The notes below the pieces were generated by a model, which did not search any database, was not told where the DNA came from, and worked only from the letters and a program-made list of their open reading frames with translations. 64,000 bases of DNA from Phaeotremella fagi (lineage: Eukaryota; Basidiomycota; Tremellomycetes; Tremellales; Phaeotremellaceae). Shown here piece after piece: positions 33,862 through 45,651 of the stretch. The position numbers and the translations under genes were made by a program. The stretch lies in contig BCHU01000009.1 of assembly GCA_001599715.1 (NCBI GenBank), positions 1 to 64,000 on the forward strand. Reading direction: 5' to 3'. The number at the start of each line of letters is the position of its first letter. Position 1 is the stretch's first letter.

Positions 33862-35263
33862 CTTGAATGAATAAGGCTGTGAGAAGAAATAGAAGGAAGG
33901 GGAATGAGGAGATCTAATTCGAAAGACACGTCTTGGGCTTTAAATGCTTTAATGTTCAAGATCGTCTTATCCTGGTGCCGGCCGAGCGAACCAATGGATA
34001 TTCAGGAATTTGGACCGATATCTCATCCGCTATCTGACCCTGATTACGAGTTGGACACACGGACGAATTCGGTCAGGTTTGGTGGTGGTGGTTATCTACT
34101 CCAGTGGAGGACAGGAGGGCACTTTGGGATCTGCGATCGATCAAGTGACTTATCAAGAAGATCAATGTCGTGGGAGCGGCCGACACCCCAGAGCCAGATA
34201 AGAAATGATATGGGGCAGGTTGGTGGAACATTATAATTCCGTTGACCTCCAAGACCCTTCCGCTCGCGTCTGATGCCGTCTCCTCGCCACGAGATGAATT
34301 CTAATTAAATGATAAGAGTGAATTCAAACTTCAATAGGCAAAGAAGACACAAAAGGCGAACAGTGTACAGTGTGGGAATTTACGACGACGAATTTTATAG
34401 TAGCAATTATAAAAATAGCATGTATGTACTAGAAACATCCGATAAGAGAATGATGGGGAAACAGTGATCAGATGAAAATAATCGTGTCTAATGACGGTCG
34501 AATAACACAGTGATCTAGCTGAGAGCCAAAGGATAGGAGAATGGACCTGATGCCACTTCTCTAGACGGTAACAATCACTGATTTGATGCTCTATGAAGAT
34601 AGGATAAGGCTGTAGCCTGGTACATCGCTGGAAATTCATCTGTCAGGAGTCGATAAGAATTTAGAACATGAAATTATATCGGCATTTTTACATTAACCGG
34701 TGATTTCCACTCTGGACGTACTACTGTATCTTGCTGATGAAAACGTATTGAACCCGCAATCGACTTTCAAATCTCTGGCCATTCATCCCAACCTTAAATG
34801 CAGCGTGATCCTCCATCTTCAACTCTTACATTATGAAATGACCTGAAGTTTTGTTATTGCCTTTCCATGAAACTCAATGACACGTACATGATAGTATTTT
34901 CTGTTACCGCTTAATTTCGCTTACAAAACCTTAATTTGATAGTCATCTTCATCGACCAGTCCGCATTTGCCATTTCAAACGGCTAAAAGCATGATTGTAG
35001 TGATGTGATGATCAGTAGAAAGTCTATCTCACCCAATTCACGAACAGAATTGCGTTATTAAAGTAGACACATCAGTACACTTATAGATCCTCATTCAACC
35101 AGGAAGTCATAATGGATTTGATAACATGTGAAGATGGCCACCCAGGAGCTCGGAATAGACCATGCAATCGAGCCAATTCTTCCTGCTAAAGCCATAAACG
35201 ACGCATAAAATGCATTAATGTCCATGCAGTATAGTCAAACATATAAACAGCCAGAGCTATCGA
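33862..35263. other. Upstream region of the second sugar porter and long spacer
   Basis: A 1.4-kb gene-free stretch. The proximal part carries CGGCCGAGC at 33979-33987 and CGGCCGAC at 34177-34184. The distal part (34300-35260) is AT-rich and shows no coding pattern; a 102-codon frame at 34331-34639 has no recognisable features and is left out. Confidence 0.5.
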
Positions 35264-36762
35264 TTAGAACAAGGAGGCGACAACCAAGATTCCAGTAGCG
35301 GTACCGATCCAAGCGATGATACCACTGAAGACGGCGGATGAAGCAGCACTGGAAGCTTTGGTGGCTGAAGCAGAAGCACTGGCTGTAGCAGCACTACCTG
35401 TGGTGGTACGTGTTGAACCTGAAGCTGAGACTGTACCAGATTTGTTTGATGAACTTGCAGAAGCTGAACCTGTGATGGCTGCGGCACTTGCTGCGTAACC
35501 TAAACTTGCTGTTGGGAAGAGATCTGTTGAATGGTAGGTTACACAGTTTGATGAGGAAGGGACTCTTGGTGTCCATGGGAGGGTGGTGTCAGCAGCGAGA
35601 GAGGCGGGTTGTGACCAAGTATAGGCTAATGGAGTCAGAGGGTATTCCAATCAGGTGACTTACTGGCTCCGTTCGAGGTATAAGTACCAACTTCATCTTG
35701 GAGTTCACCTTCGCATGAGATGAAAAGGTTGTCGGCTTGGAGGGTGGCATAATCAGCAGGCATGTTGTATTCACAACCGATAAGATCGTAGATGCTAAGA
35801 CGAAGATTAGTCGATGAACGAAGTAGATGAACAGCTGAATAGACCCACTTTTGACAATAGTTTAAATCGGTACTATAACTTGGATCACAAAGTTTCATGC
35901 AGAACTGGTTTGAACCGACGAAATGGTTCCAGGATTGAGTTTGGACGTAGGTAACATTATCACCTGATTCGAAACCTGTTGAATACATGAGACCGCCTAA
36001 TGGGTTACCGAGGTAATCAGCACCGTGGGGGTCGAGTTCACCTCCTGTATCAGTGGAGTTGAGGTTGACGCTGATTTGATTGAAGAAACCGACGATTTGG
36101 ATGTAGGCTGGGGTTTTCATGAACTGGGGGCGAGTCAGGATTGTTGAATTATACAAAGCTGCTACTCACCTGAATTGAGGTGAATGTACCCTCTGGGAAA
36201 ATTCTAGCACCGTGACCAGATCTGGAACACTGCTTGTCAGTAGAGTTCAACTCGAGACTACTCACGTAGGCAACGACTGCAGCTTCGACGTCACCAATAG
36301 TTTGATTAGGATTGTTGGTCGCAGTACCTGGAGCACCCCAGAAACAGAAATCAGAGATCGAGTTCATGACTGCAGTTTGACATTGGGAGTTGGCGCCTTC
36401 TGTTGTGGAGTTACATTGGTTGTCTAACAGGTTGTCAATTTTTCACGTCCAAACTCGATCTCGATCTACTTACAACCAGATTGAGGTCCACGTCCGACAT
36501 TGTATGGGTTAACTTGGTATGGGATAGCTGAGTATGGGTAAAAGTATCTAACGAACTTCAGTACTTGACGTATATTAACAATTAATCGAACTCACTCTGT
36601 TAAAGGAAGTGGGGAGGTGGTTTCATAGGTCGTTGCAGCAGCTGAGGAGGCTCTAGCTTTGATAACAGGAGCTGTGGTGATTGTAGGTGCTGCGGCTTCT
36701 GGAAGAGCAGAGACGATTTGACCAGTGATGGCGACGGTGAGAAGGGCGGCTTGGATGAACAT
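35264..36762 (-). CDS. Secreted GPI-type glycoprotein, macrophage-activating-glycoprotein-like family
   Basis: About 409 residues in seven exons. The N terminus MFIQAALLTVAITGQIVSALP is a signal peptide. The mature part is Cys-rich with several N-glycosylation sequons: SQCQTAVMNSISDFCFWGAP, CSRSGHGARIFPEGT, NIYDLIGCEYNMPADY and SCEGELQDEVGTYTSNG, a set that recurs in basidiomycete proteins annotated as macrophage-activating glycoproteins. The C terminus is a Ser/Ala/Thr-rich stalk ending in a hydrophobic tail (GIIAWIGTATGILVVASLF), as in GPI-anchored wall proteins. Introns are longer (34-54 nt) than in the first 34 kb. Function is unknown; location at the cell surface is well supported. Confidence 0.78.
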
Positions 36763-36852
36763 TATAGGAGTGATAGATGAGAAATATAAAGAAAGTCAAT
36801 GTAATAAGTAGAGATAACAAAGGAAGTTGATATCAAACGCGTTGCTGTTGAT

Positions 36853-36875
36853 GTTGCTTTGTTGCTTTGTTGCTT
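36853..36875. repeat. Tandem (GTTGCTTT)3 microsatellite
   Basis: Three copies of an 8-base unit followed by a T run, in the shared upstream region of the two surface-protein genes. Confidence 0.7.
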
Positions 36876-36954
36876 CTTTTTTTTGGTGTCAGTCTGCGCA
36901 AAATGGATCGAGGGCGTCAGGGTTAAAATGCTATAAATAAATCATGGCAGTGCA

Positions 36955-36979
36955 GTCAGTAGAGTCAGTAGAGTCAGTC
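36955..36979. repeat. Tandem GTCAGTAGA repeat
   Basis: Two full copies of a 9-base unit and a partial third. Confidence 0.7.
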
Positions 36980-38088
36980 CTTTAGGTCAGCATGGGGCTG
37001 CTATTAGATCGTAGCAAGCATCAACAACAACTGTACTCAGAAATAGAAGAGACAGCTAAACACAGCAACCGCAGTATTAGAATTAAAACCTCTTGTTTAC
37101 TTCGTTCTAAAACAAAGCCATTGTCGTGGATGTTGGTTGGTTGTTTCAGGCTCAAACGCGTTCAAAGTACAAGGTTAATGAGTCATAAACGGTTGGTAGA
37201 GTATATGGCAGAGCATATAAATAGCATCTACATTCTACTTACCTTCCCTTATAGTTCTTTCTTTTCGCGATCTGAGCTTCACTAGGAGAAAACCCTTTTC
37301 AAAAAACCCTTTCATGTTTATTTTCGTTATAACCCATTTTCCGTCAACCATGTTCATCACGTTCATGGATGGAGACAACTAGGATGTGCTTAGACATTGA
37401 CGACTGCTGTCGAGGATTCCAATGTACCGAAAGAGTAGCCATGGTAAAGGGAGGAGGGATTTGCTTCACATCGAGCATAAGGATACAAAGAGTTCAAACT
37501 GAAATTCTCCGAACAGACGACTATAACAGTCTACAGAGTGAAGATGATAAAGTCGCAGCCGTATTTGTACGAGTAGCACCAGACATTGATTCCCGAGACG
37601 ATATTCGAAAACGTATGAATCTGACAAAAATTTTCACTTCCACCAGCTTTCGTCATATTTATCGCGTCTCTCACGGTGCGAATGATCGTTCATGCTATCC
37701 TTAACCTGGACAACCTGAACGCCTATGACGAAAAAGTAATTAGGTAAGGTTAAGGTAAGGTGAGGTAAACAAACAACCAGTGCCGCCACGGTGGCCGAAA
37801 GCCAAGGAGGTGGTGGAGAAGAAGAAGAAAAAATGACTATTCATTCAATTATGCATCATATCTGACTCATACTATAAACTTAGATGCACATACCTCTGAT
37901 TATCTCCTTAATATCCTAGACTACTAAGGGTAATGCAATGCAGACGTAGACATTGACATCCCAAACATCAACGATGACCGAAATCGCCAAGAATGTCAGA
38001 CTAAAAAAGCGATGAAACCGAACCACAAGAAAGGAGTATTTATACGACAAACAATTCAATCCTCAATATCTTCTTACCAACAGTCAAA

Positions 38089-40443
38089 ATGCTACCAACA
38101 GCAATATCAATATTCATCCTATCATGTCTATCATTAACCACAGCAACTCCAGTCGATGGTCTAACAAGACGAGAAGCGGCTCTCGAAATCCTAGCAAAAT
38201 CTAAAAGAGAGAATAAAGACCCCCGGACTATTGTGAAAGATTTATTCAGTGGAGGTGGTGTTTACGCACCTTATAAAGTTGCTTGCCCAACTGGTGTAAC
38301 ATGGGTACGATCTGCTGATGTAAGTGTATTCAACCTCTGGTGTCATTTGCTCTAAACTTTCTAGTCATTATCGTCAGGCGAGCAATCCTTCGTCGCCTCC
38401 CGTCAATCAATCGTCAACAGCGCAATACAAACCCAACTCTCCTCTCACAACCTACCTAAACCCCCTCGAACTCCAAAGATAGGCTTAGCACTCTCAGGAG
38501 GAGGGTATCGAGCAATGATCAACGGTCTGGGTATGGTTCAAGCAACGATGAATGGATCCAGTGAAGCCGCTGCATCTGGTGTTGGTGGTTTGCTCGATGC
38601 GGTGACTTATATGGCAGGACTTAGTGGTGGTAGTTGGGCAACCGGAAGTTTTATGGCCAACGGGGGGGTTTTACCTACCACTCTTATCAGTTCTGTAAGT
38701 TTATCGCCCTCTTTTCAACTCCATCTAACAACAATGCTTAGGTTTGGAACTTGGACTCAAATCTAGTTTTACCGACAGACAACAAAATTGAATTCTACAC
38801 TGATCTGATCGCTGAAGTCGGTGCAAAAGCGGATACAGGATTTGAAACCCAGATCGTATGTCAATCAATCTTTCATCTCTGACAAAGTAGACCGATTACT
38901 GGGCTTTAGCACTTGCAGACCATCTCCTCCCAGTCCAATTCCGAACGGATACCAATCCAAATCTCACCTTCTCAAATCTATCATCGGTAGTTCCAGCACT
39001 AGGTAATGCGCAACTACCAATGCCAATAATCGTCGCAGCAGAGTAAGTATCGTCACACGACTCAGTACTCATTCAACATAGACGAGAACCGGGAGAACTT
39101 GTTATTGCTGAAAACGCGACACTCTGGGAATTCACTCCTTTCGAATTCGGTTCATGGGCTTTTGGATCGACCAAGAAAGTCAAAGGCGCTTTCACACCTT
39201 TAGAATATCTTGGTAGTCAGGTCAACAATGGGCAGGCTAACGGGACGTGTTGGAAAGGGTTTGATCAGTTAGAGTGGGTCACGTTCCATTTGTGACTGTA
39301 CAAATGACTGAATGAAACAGCTTTGTCATGGGTACATCATCAACACTTTTTAATGGCGCTTTCCTTCAGATTAACGGGACGGATGATTCACTTATCACCG
39401 ACGCTATTGAATCTGTATTGGGAGCTATCGGCCAAGATAACAACGATGTCGCACTTTATCCAAATTCCTTCGCCAACTGGAACGTCCAACCTAACCCGGT
39501 GAGTCTATTTATTGGATTTATTGATGTGATCCATTTTATTGACGATAATGCAGATCTCTAACTTCACATATATAACCCTAGTGGACGCGGGAGAGACCAA
39601 CCAGAATATCCCCATTGAACCACTGTTATCACCTTATAGAGCTGTTGACGCTATTCTCGCCTTTGATAACTCTGCTGATACGACGTACTCGTGGCCAAAC
39701 GGGACTGCTCTCGTAAGTCAAAGACATTGATCTGAACTGACATTAGTACACAACATTCACCCGTGCCAAGATTCTAGCTGAGAATCAAGATGTCCAAATT
39801 AACATGCCCGAAGTACCCAGTCCCAACGGATTCATCAACGGTGGCTACAACACTCGTCCAACGTATGTCTAACTCTAAACTTCACTAACAAAAAGATTCT
39901 TCGGATGTAACGACACTACAACACCTTTAATCGTTTATGTACCAAACTACCCCTGGTCAGCAGCCTCCAACACCTCGACAGTAAGTCTCTTCCCAGGTCA
40001 CCACTAACCAACAGTACATGCTCTCCTACGACAACCAAACAGCAACCAACCAAATGCTTTCCTCAATGCGAGCCCTAACCCTAAACGGCACCATCTCAAA
40101 CTGGCCAACCTGTCTAGCCTGTGCCCTAACGGACAGATCATTCAGCTACACCTCATCAAACAGAACGTCAACCTGTCAATCATGTTTCGACACGTATTGT
40201 TGGAGTGGGGTCGATAATTCCACCCAACCTAGTGGCGAATACGAACCTGTTGTTGGTAGTGTCCCGTCATTCTTCGTTTCCAAGGGTTTGAGTAGTGGAT
40301 CTCCAACTCCAGCCAGTGGTTCTGGATCGTCACCTACCGTCACGGGAAATACTGCTTCGACTAGTAAAGCTAGTTCTGCGGAGAAAATTGGAGCTAGTGT
40401 CGGTAGAGTCGCTATGATAGCTGCGTTAGTATCGTTGCTTTGA
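38089..40443 (+). CDS. PLB1: Phospholipase B / lysophospholipase, secreted and GPI-type
   Basis: Removes acyl chains from phospholipids at the cell surface. About 660 residues in ten exons. A signal peptide ([21 protein letters not shown]) comes first, then the cPLA2-like catalytic domain: [16 protein letters not shown] (oxyanion Arg), [14 protein letters not shown] with the nucleophile Ser in GLSGGSW, and [16 protein letters not shown] with the catalytic Asp. Many N-x-S/T sequons follow. The tail has the conserved CLACAL and CFDTYCW Cys pairs, then a Ser/Thr/Gly-rich stalk and a hydrophobic end ([11 protein letters not shown]) for GPI addition. In Cryptococcus the homologue is a known secreted virulence-related enzyme. 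All signature residues are intact. Confidence 0.92.
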
Positions 40444-41724
40444 TTACTGTCATTTGGTTTATCTTCGAGACCACTTCAAATTTATTGCATATACACGTAT
40501 ACAATTGATTTAGCGTTATCATCTAGCAAGGGTTTTCATGTATGAACGTACTCAGGGCAACATCCTCCGTGGCAGTGGCGAATCGAGTGTCCTGAAATTG
40601 ATCAAGCTAAGTTTTACAAGTAGAACAAGAATGAGATGCAATATCCAAGTTACAGTTACTCGGATTCTTCCAATTGTCTAACCAGGATACATACCATGTG
40701 GTGATTGATTGATGTTGATGAACCCATCCCCATTCCCATCCCCACTCCTTTCAAAGCGTTGCTTTGATCCACCCCTTTCCGCTAGGAACTCGTACGAAGG
40801 TCTGCAGATTTAATGATATATAACGACAACAAAAGTTGATCTCTTTCTTACCATCAATGTTATCTTTATCTATCGTTCAAACGAAAATATTTGAGAATTT
40901 TAATCAAAACTTTACGATCGGACCAAAGATCTCTTGGACATCAAACGTCAAGTTACTTGTACAAGTCGATCAAGTCACCTGCTCTTCAGGGGTATAATCA
41001 AACTACCACCTTGATCGATCCATATCCTAGATCAATGAAATGTGGATGCCAACGCATCAACACTCCACAATGGCGATGCGGTTGTCAAGCAAGAGAAGGT
41101 ATTTGCTTCTTTTTCAGGCGCAGCTGATGGTGATGATTAATAATGTATGTTCTGTACCTCCTTTCGATTTATTCCTTTTCCCAGTCATCTCTGATTCCAT
41201 CTCAACAAAACCTTATCACCAATCCGACTTTATTAGCATTGAAGAACTTGACATTTATCACGTACATTGGTACCAAATATTATCTCCTTCAGGGGATACT
41301 TCTCAAATCTAAGAATTCTTGACTTGCTTTATCGAATCTATCTTGGGAGTATTGCTGTTGGTAGGTCATTTTTTGCCTATGATATCGTATCTTGGGGGAC
41401 CATGTCACAAAGGTTTGGATGATTCAGATAGCTCCTATCAGATAAACTACTACTACACCTCTCTGAACCTGTTTAAGATGCCCATCATCTCCTAGCCTCC
41501 CTTCGTCCCCCAACCCGAAACACCACCACCACCCCCCCAACACACAACCCACGACTCAACGCCTCAATCAAGATATCTCTGTACTGATTCATTTCCTGCT
41601 GTCTGCTAGATCTCACCGTATACAAGGATAACTGGAGACCTACATCTAATCTAACCTATCCCTCGTACAAGAGGACACTATCCTACCACATCTTGATCTC
41701 CACTCTCCGTATTCCCTTCACAAA
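40444..41724. other. Intergenic region upstream of the orphan membrane protein
   Basis: About 1.3 kb. It includes C-rich runs near 41510-41555 and a 30-codon ATG frame at 41038-41127 with two CGCQ blocks (see findings). No convincing gene is called. Confidence 0.45.
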
Positions 41725-43008
41725 ATGAACGATCTACTATCAACTCACCCTCTCACAACAAAGACAAACTCTAACACCAAAGACCGACCACCTCCAATTC
41801 CAGGCAACACCGGACCATACTTCAATGGTAAAATCAAGAGAATCTCAGTTGACGAAAAAGGGTACGCAATTGGTATTTACGGACCAACGAAGGTCAACTG
41901 GATCTGGGGATTAGCCCAATCCTTATCGGTATTCCTGATTTACGCCTCAGCAGGTTTGTTTGGTATAATCCTCTACACGATGATGAATGACCGGACCGCC
42001 ATTATTTCACTCAACATCGATACCCAAGGCTACTGGGGATGGGTTTACGAAACCCTACCAACACTCATTACTATCACCTTCTCAGCACTCGGAGTCATTA
42101 CTTCCAATTTCGCTTTCGCCTGTTATTTGGAGCTGTGGAGTGCTAGTGAGATTTCGAGTTTAATGAATCTTCATAAGGGAATGGAATTGTACGATTTCGT
42201 TTGGATTCGACAGTACAATCGGGCGACTTTGTATGACAAATGGAGGTTATCGAAGGGTGAAAGAATTCCATTTGTTCTTACTATGGTCAAAAGGATCATT
42301 TTGCCATTGTTGGCAGCTACCACTGGTTTATGTTTTGGTCATATCATCCTCAATGACTCGATCGTCTTCAGCGCCAGTAAATTTTCGTTTTGCATCTCAA
42401 TCGTAACGTTGTTCTACGGCACTATCAATCTGATCGTACAATCGGTCGTCCTCATCATGACAAAAGTCCATGGTCAAATCGTCTTCGAAAGTCCAGATGG
42501 GTTGAATCTGGTCAACTGCCTTGAAGAAGATGTTCAGAAGGCTCTATTGGGTTTCAACAATGGTAGTATTGAAGCTTTACTTCGTTGGAGGAAGAGTGAA
42601 CAAGCTAAAAACAAAATTTGGTTAAGGATCTTTGAGGATAGAAAATATGGCTGGATGCAGATTGGGTTCAATCCTCCTTTCTACGAGGGTCAAAAAGGAA
42701 GAGACACAGAGGATGGAATTCAACCTGAACAACTGGGTAAAGATTTCCAAGAAAGTGGTGATATTGGATTAAAACAACATGGCCATCGCCAGATCAACGT
42801 CTTCCTTGCTCCTGCTCAGCAAGACTCGATTCACCTCCAATCGAATGACTCTGTTTCTGGAAATCATGTTAATTCTCCTGCACTACCATACCTCAAACCT
42901 TCTACACCAGGTACATCCCCCAACGACAGTGTTGTCCAGATGCAAGACTTCTTTGCGACAGAATGTCGAGAAGTTGATATGTTCAAACCCAACATCTTTT
43001 ACATTTGA
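41725..43008 (+). CDS. Orphan four-span membrane protein
   Basis: An intronless gene of 427 residues, unusual here because most neighbours have several introns. A hydrophilic N terminus (residues 1-55) is followed by hydrophobic spans near residues 57-85, 112-135, 190-210 and 218-245. A long cytosolic-looking tail (from about 250) is rich in Gln, Asp and Pro. The conserved-looking patches WIWGLAQSLSVFLIYASAG and FACYLELWSASEISSLM did not bring any family to mind. The long open frame, ATG context CAAAATG and clear membrane pattern support a real protein. Function unknown. Confidence 0.75.
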   Translation: MNDLLSTHPLTTKTNSNTKDRPPPIPGNTGPYFNGKIKRISVDEKGYAIGIYGPTKVNWIWGLAQSLSVFLIYASAGLFGIILYTMMNDRTAIISLNIDTQGYWGWVYETLPTLITITFSALGVITSNFAFACYLELWSASEISSLMNLHKGMELYDFVWIRQYNRATLYDKWRLSKGERIPFVLTMVKRIILPLLAATTGLCFGHIILNDSIVFSASKFSFCISIVTLFYGTINLIVQSVVLIMTKVHGQIVFESPDGLNLVNCLEEDVQKALLGFNNGSIEALLRWRKSEQAKNKIWLRIFEDRKYGWMQIGFNPPFYEGQKGRDTEDGIQPEQLGKDFQESGDIGLKQHGHRQINVFLAPAQQDSIHLQSNDSVSGNHVNSPALPYLKPSTPGTSPNDSVVQMQDFFATECREVDMFKPNIFYI

Positions 43009-43498
43009 TTTTGTACATTTACAATTGTTCTGTTCATTTTTGGTTTGTAAGATTAGTGCACTATAGTTGTAGGATTCATAGGATTTTATTCATACATGGT
43101 TATGATGATGGAACAGGTGTATTACTGTATGTTTTGATGCATCCGACTGGAAGTGGTAAACCACAAATGGGATTCTTGAAGTACATCACTTGTACTGTAC
43201 TTGTATACACTGTACATACTGATCAATCGATCATGAAATTGTAAGAGGTCAGTTAATCTTCCTCTAACTGACCTAGCTGACAGATGAATAGACATTGAAA
43301 ATGAATTTCTAGAGGTAGAATGTTAAAGAATTTTGGGAGATGGCTCTCAAGAGTTCACAAAGATGACCGTCGCTATATTCTGAATACTGGCGATGAATCC
43401 CGATGACAAACTGTATAGGAATACATGAATTTCCACCATCATCTCTAATTATAAGCACACCAGTCTGGATCTATACCATTCACAAATACACCCACGTC
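43009..43498. other. Convergent intergenic spacer
   Basis: Between the orphan membrane gene and guanine deaminase 3' ends. Nothing recognised. Confidence 0.45.
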
Positions 43499-45043
43499 TC
43501 ACGTCCCACCAACTCTCTTCCCTCTAACCCAAACATCTTTGATATCCCGATCATCACCCGTAAACAACCATTTCTCAAATCTCATCTCGACGCTTTCACC
43601 CGGTTCAACCCACATCCCAGGACTTCCCCCAGCCTTAATCCTCAACGCATCGAATTCCTTCCCTGGCAAGAAATTACCAATCCTATTATCGAGTCTGCAG
43701 AGTGATGCGCCGCCTAGTGTGGCCATGTGGAACAGTTTTTGAAGGGATAACGGAGGATAGTTGTGGATGTTGAGGAATGATAGGGTTTTAGATACGTTTG
43801 AAGCGGCTCTGATGGATGAGAGGATTCCTATGGAGTAACCTCCTGAACAATCTGTTCCGAGTCCGACCTGGTTGTTAGTGAATTCGAGACCGCGACTCAC
43901 TTTTATACCCTTTTCCAACATCTCCGCAACTCTTGCTGCCCCACTGTTGAGATTCAAGTTGCTAACAGGACAATGACTGATCCCAGCGCCGTTCCTTTTG
44001 ATAATATCCCTCTCCTCCTCAGACAGATGAACACAATGAGCAAGAATAGTTCCAGGAGTGAGTAACCCAAACTTCTCATAAACACCAGCATAAGTCGTAC
44101 AATCGGGGAACAGTTCCAAAGCGTATTTGACCTCTGCCAGATTTTCAGATAGATGAGTCTGAATAGCCAAAGGTGGGTTATGTGATTTCGACAGTTTATC
44201 CAAAAAAGTCAACGTGGTTGGTGTACAACAGATTGCGAATCTTGGAGTAAGGATTGGTTGCACTAATGAATTCGCTGGATAATTTTGGAAATGATCGACG
44301 AAATCTTTCGTTGATTGACTAGATTCCTCAGTCGTCTCGATATAGGTTTCAGGACAGTTTCTGTCCATATTACATTTCCCAACGAAAGCCCTTTGACCTG
44401 GGGTGGGAGATCAGCACTGTACCAATCAAAATAGGAAAACATACCTTTCTCATGAATGATATCAGCCAAAACTTTTGTCGATTCACCATGTAAAGAAGCG
44501 TAATAACATGAAGTAGTAGTCTAACATCAGTTCAATCCCCCAAGCCTAAACTTACACCCTGGTTCAAAGTCCTTCTCACGACCTCGGAATAAACTTTCTT
44601 GGCATAATCGACATCTTTGAATTTAGCCTCTCTTGGAAAAGTCAATTTATCGAGCCATTCGAGTAATTGATATTGTTGACCGAGTCCGTTGTTTGGATGT
44701 TGAGGTGCGTGCTATTTCCTATCAGCAGTTATCAATGTTAACTAAAAGTAAAACCCACTGTGTGGGTATCAATCAATCCTGGACAAAGAAATTCGTCTTG
44801 TTCCAAAACGATCACCGAGACGTCTGGTCCACCAATGATAACTCCATGAGCAGCAGCAACCGTCTGAATGGAACTGGGATCCACATCCTCCTGGATCCAA
44901 CTGACGATTCCATTCGCTGAGACGCATAGAAGAGCTTTCTTGAGATATTGTAAACGATCTAACGATAGGGAATGAACGATATCTCCATGATACAACGTTG
45001 TAACTGTGGAATCCATTTCTGGGGAATTGATATAACTTTTCAT
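43499..45043 (-). CDS. GUD1: Guanine deaminase
   Basis: Zn-dependent amidohydrolase that converts guanine to xanthine and ammonia in purine salvage and nitrogen use. About 460 residues in five exons. Zinc and active-site motifs: CPGLIDTHTHAPQ (the second His comes after an intron), GTTTSCYYA, GQRAFVGKCNMDR, QTHLSE, HCVHLSEEE, HCPVSNLNLNSG and VGLGTDCSGG with the final Asp ligand. The intron before VGLGTD is 33 nt and in frame. An upstream TTG extends the frame, but the first ATG is at 45043 (MKSYINSPEMDS). Confidence 0.92.
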
Positions 45044-45651
45044 AGTTGGTAACAACCTTGGTATCTAGAATTCTATTGTTCTAGTTGATCTATAAGGACA
45101 GTTAGTAATTGACTCCATTGTTATCGGATACAGACACAGAAAAAGAGGGGATCAGGAGAAACGACTTGATAGTCGCGATTAGCATTTAACTGGCGTGGTA
45201 TCAGATCTTCAGATGGATCTGAAGGATATCAAAGTCCCAGCGTTCTCATCAAGGTGTAGATATGCAAGGGTTGTAGAGGGAGGGAGGTGTGACTTACAAC
45301 TGTTGGAGTGGGAGTTGGGTTCGGAGGTGAGAATTGAGTACGAGTACAGGTAAATTATATGATCTATTGTTCCCTATTAATGTCCTTTCCCTATACACAG
45401 GAATAGGTGTTGTCGAAGATTATATAAACTTATTATACAATGGATGGAATAAGAAAATGAAAAAATGAATGTAAACTAAAAGATTATTGTTGATAGATAA
45501 GACATCCGAATAGATCGGGTTAGGGTAGTACCACATCTTGAATTCACAACCGACTACAACGGCTATATATGATACTGTATACCAATAACATCTCATATCA
45601 TCTACAACGACCAACTACAACTCAGTACAGTATCTACCTCTAGCTCTGATA
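45044..45651. other. Upstream region of guanine deaminase
   Basis: A 608-bp spacer behind the 3' end of the velvet gene. Contains ATC-rich sequence near 45205-45225; no gene seen. Confidence 0.45.

Larger units (their letters stand above)
36763..38088. promoter_or_regulatory. Divergent intergenic region between two surface-protein genes
   Basis: A 1.3-kb region between the glycoprotein (minus) and phospholipase B (plus). It contains (GTTGCTTT)3 at 36853-36875, a run of GTCAGTAGA units at 36955-36979 and AAGGT repeats at 37742-37768. A 112-codon ATG frame at 37369-37704 has a CCRGFQC segment but no signal peptide, intron or recognisable domain and is not called. A TATTTATA element near 38036-38043 is about 50 bp before the phospholipase start. 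Confidence 0.5.

Noticed and set aside
37369..37704. Cysteine-motif small protein (CCRGFQC...GGGICF)
   Set aside because: No signal peptide, only one short Cys block, and the second half looks random; probably a chance frame in a promoter region.
40070..40090. CCCTAACCCTAAA as an interstitial telomere
   Set aside because: It lies inside the phospholipase B coding frame and the unit does not equal CTAACCCC.
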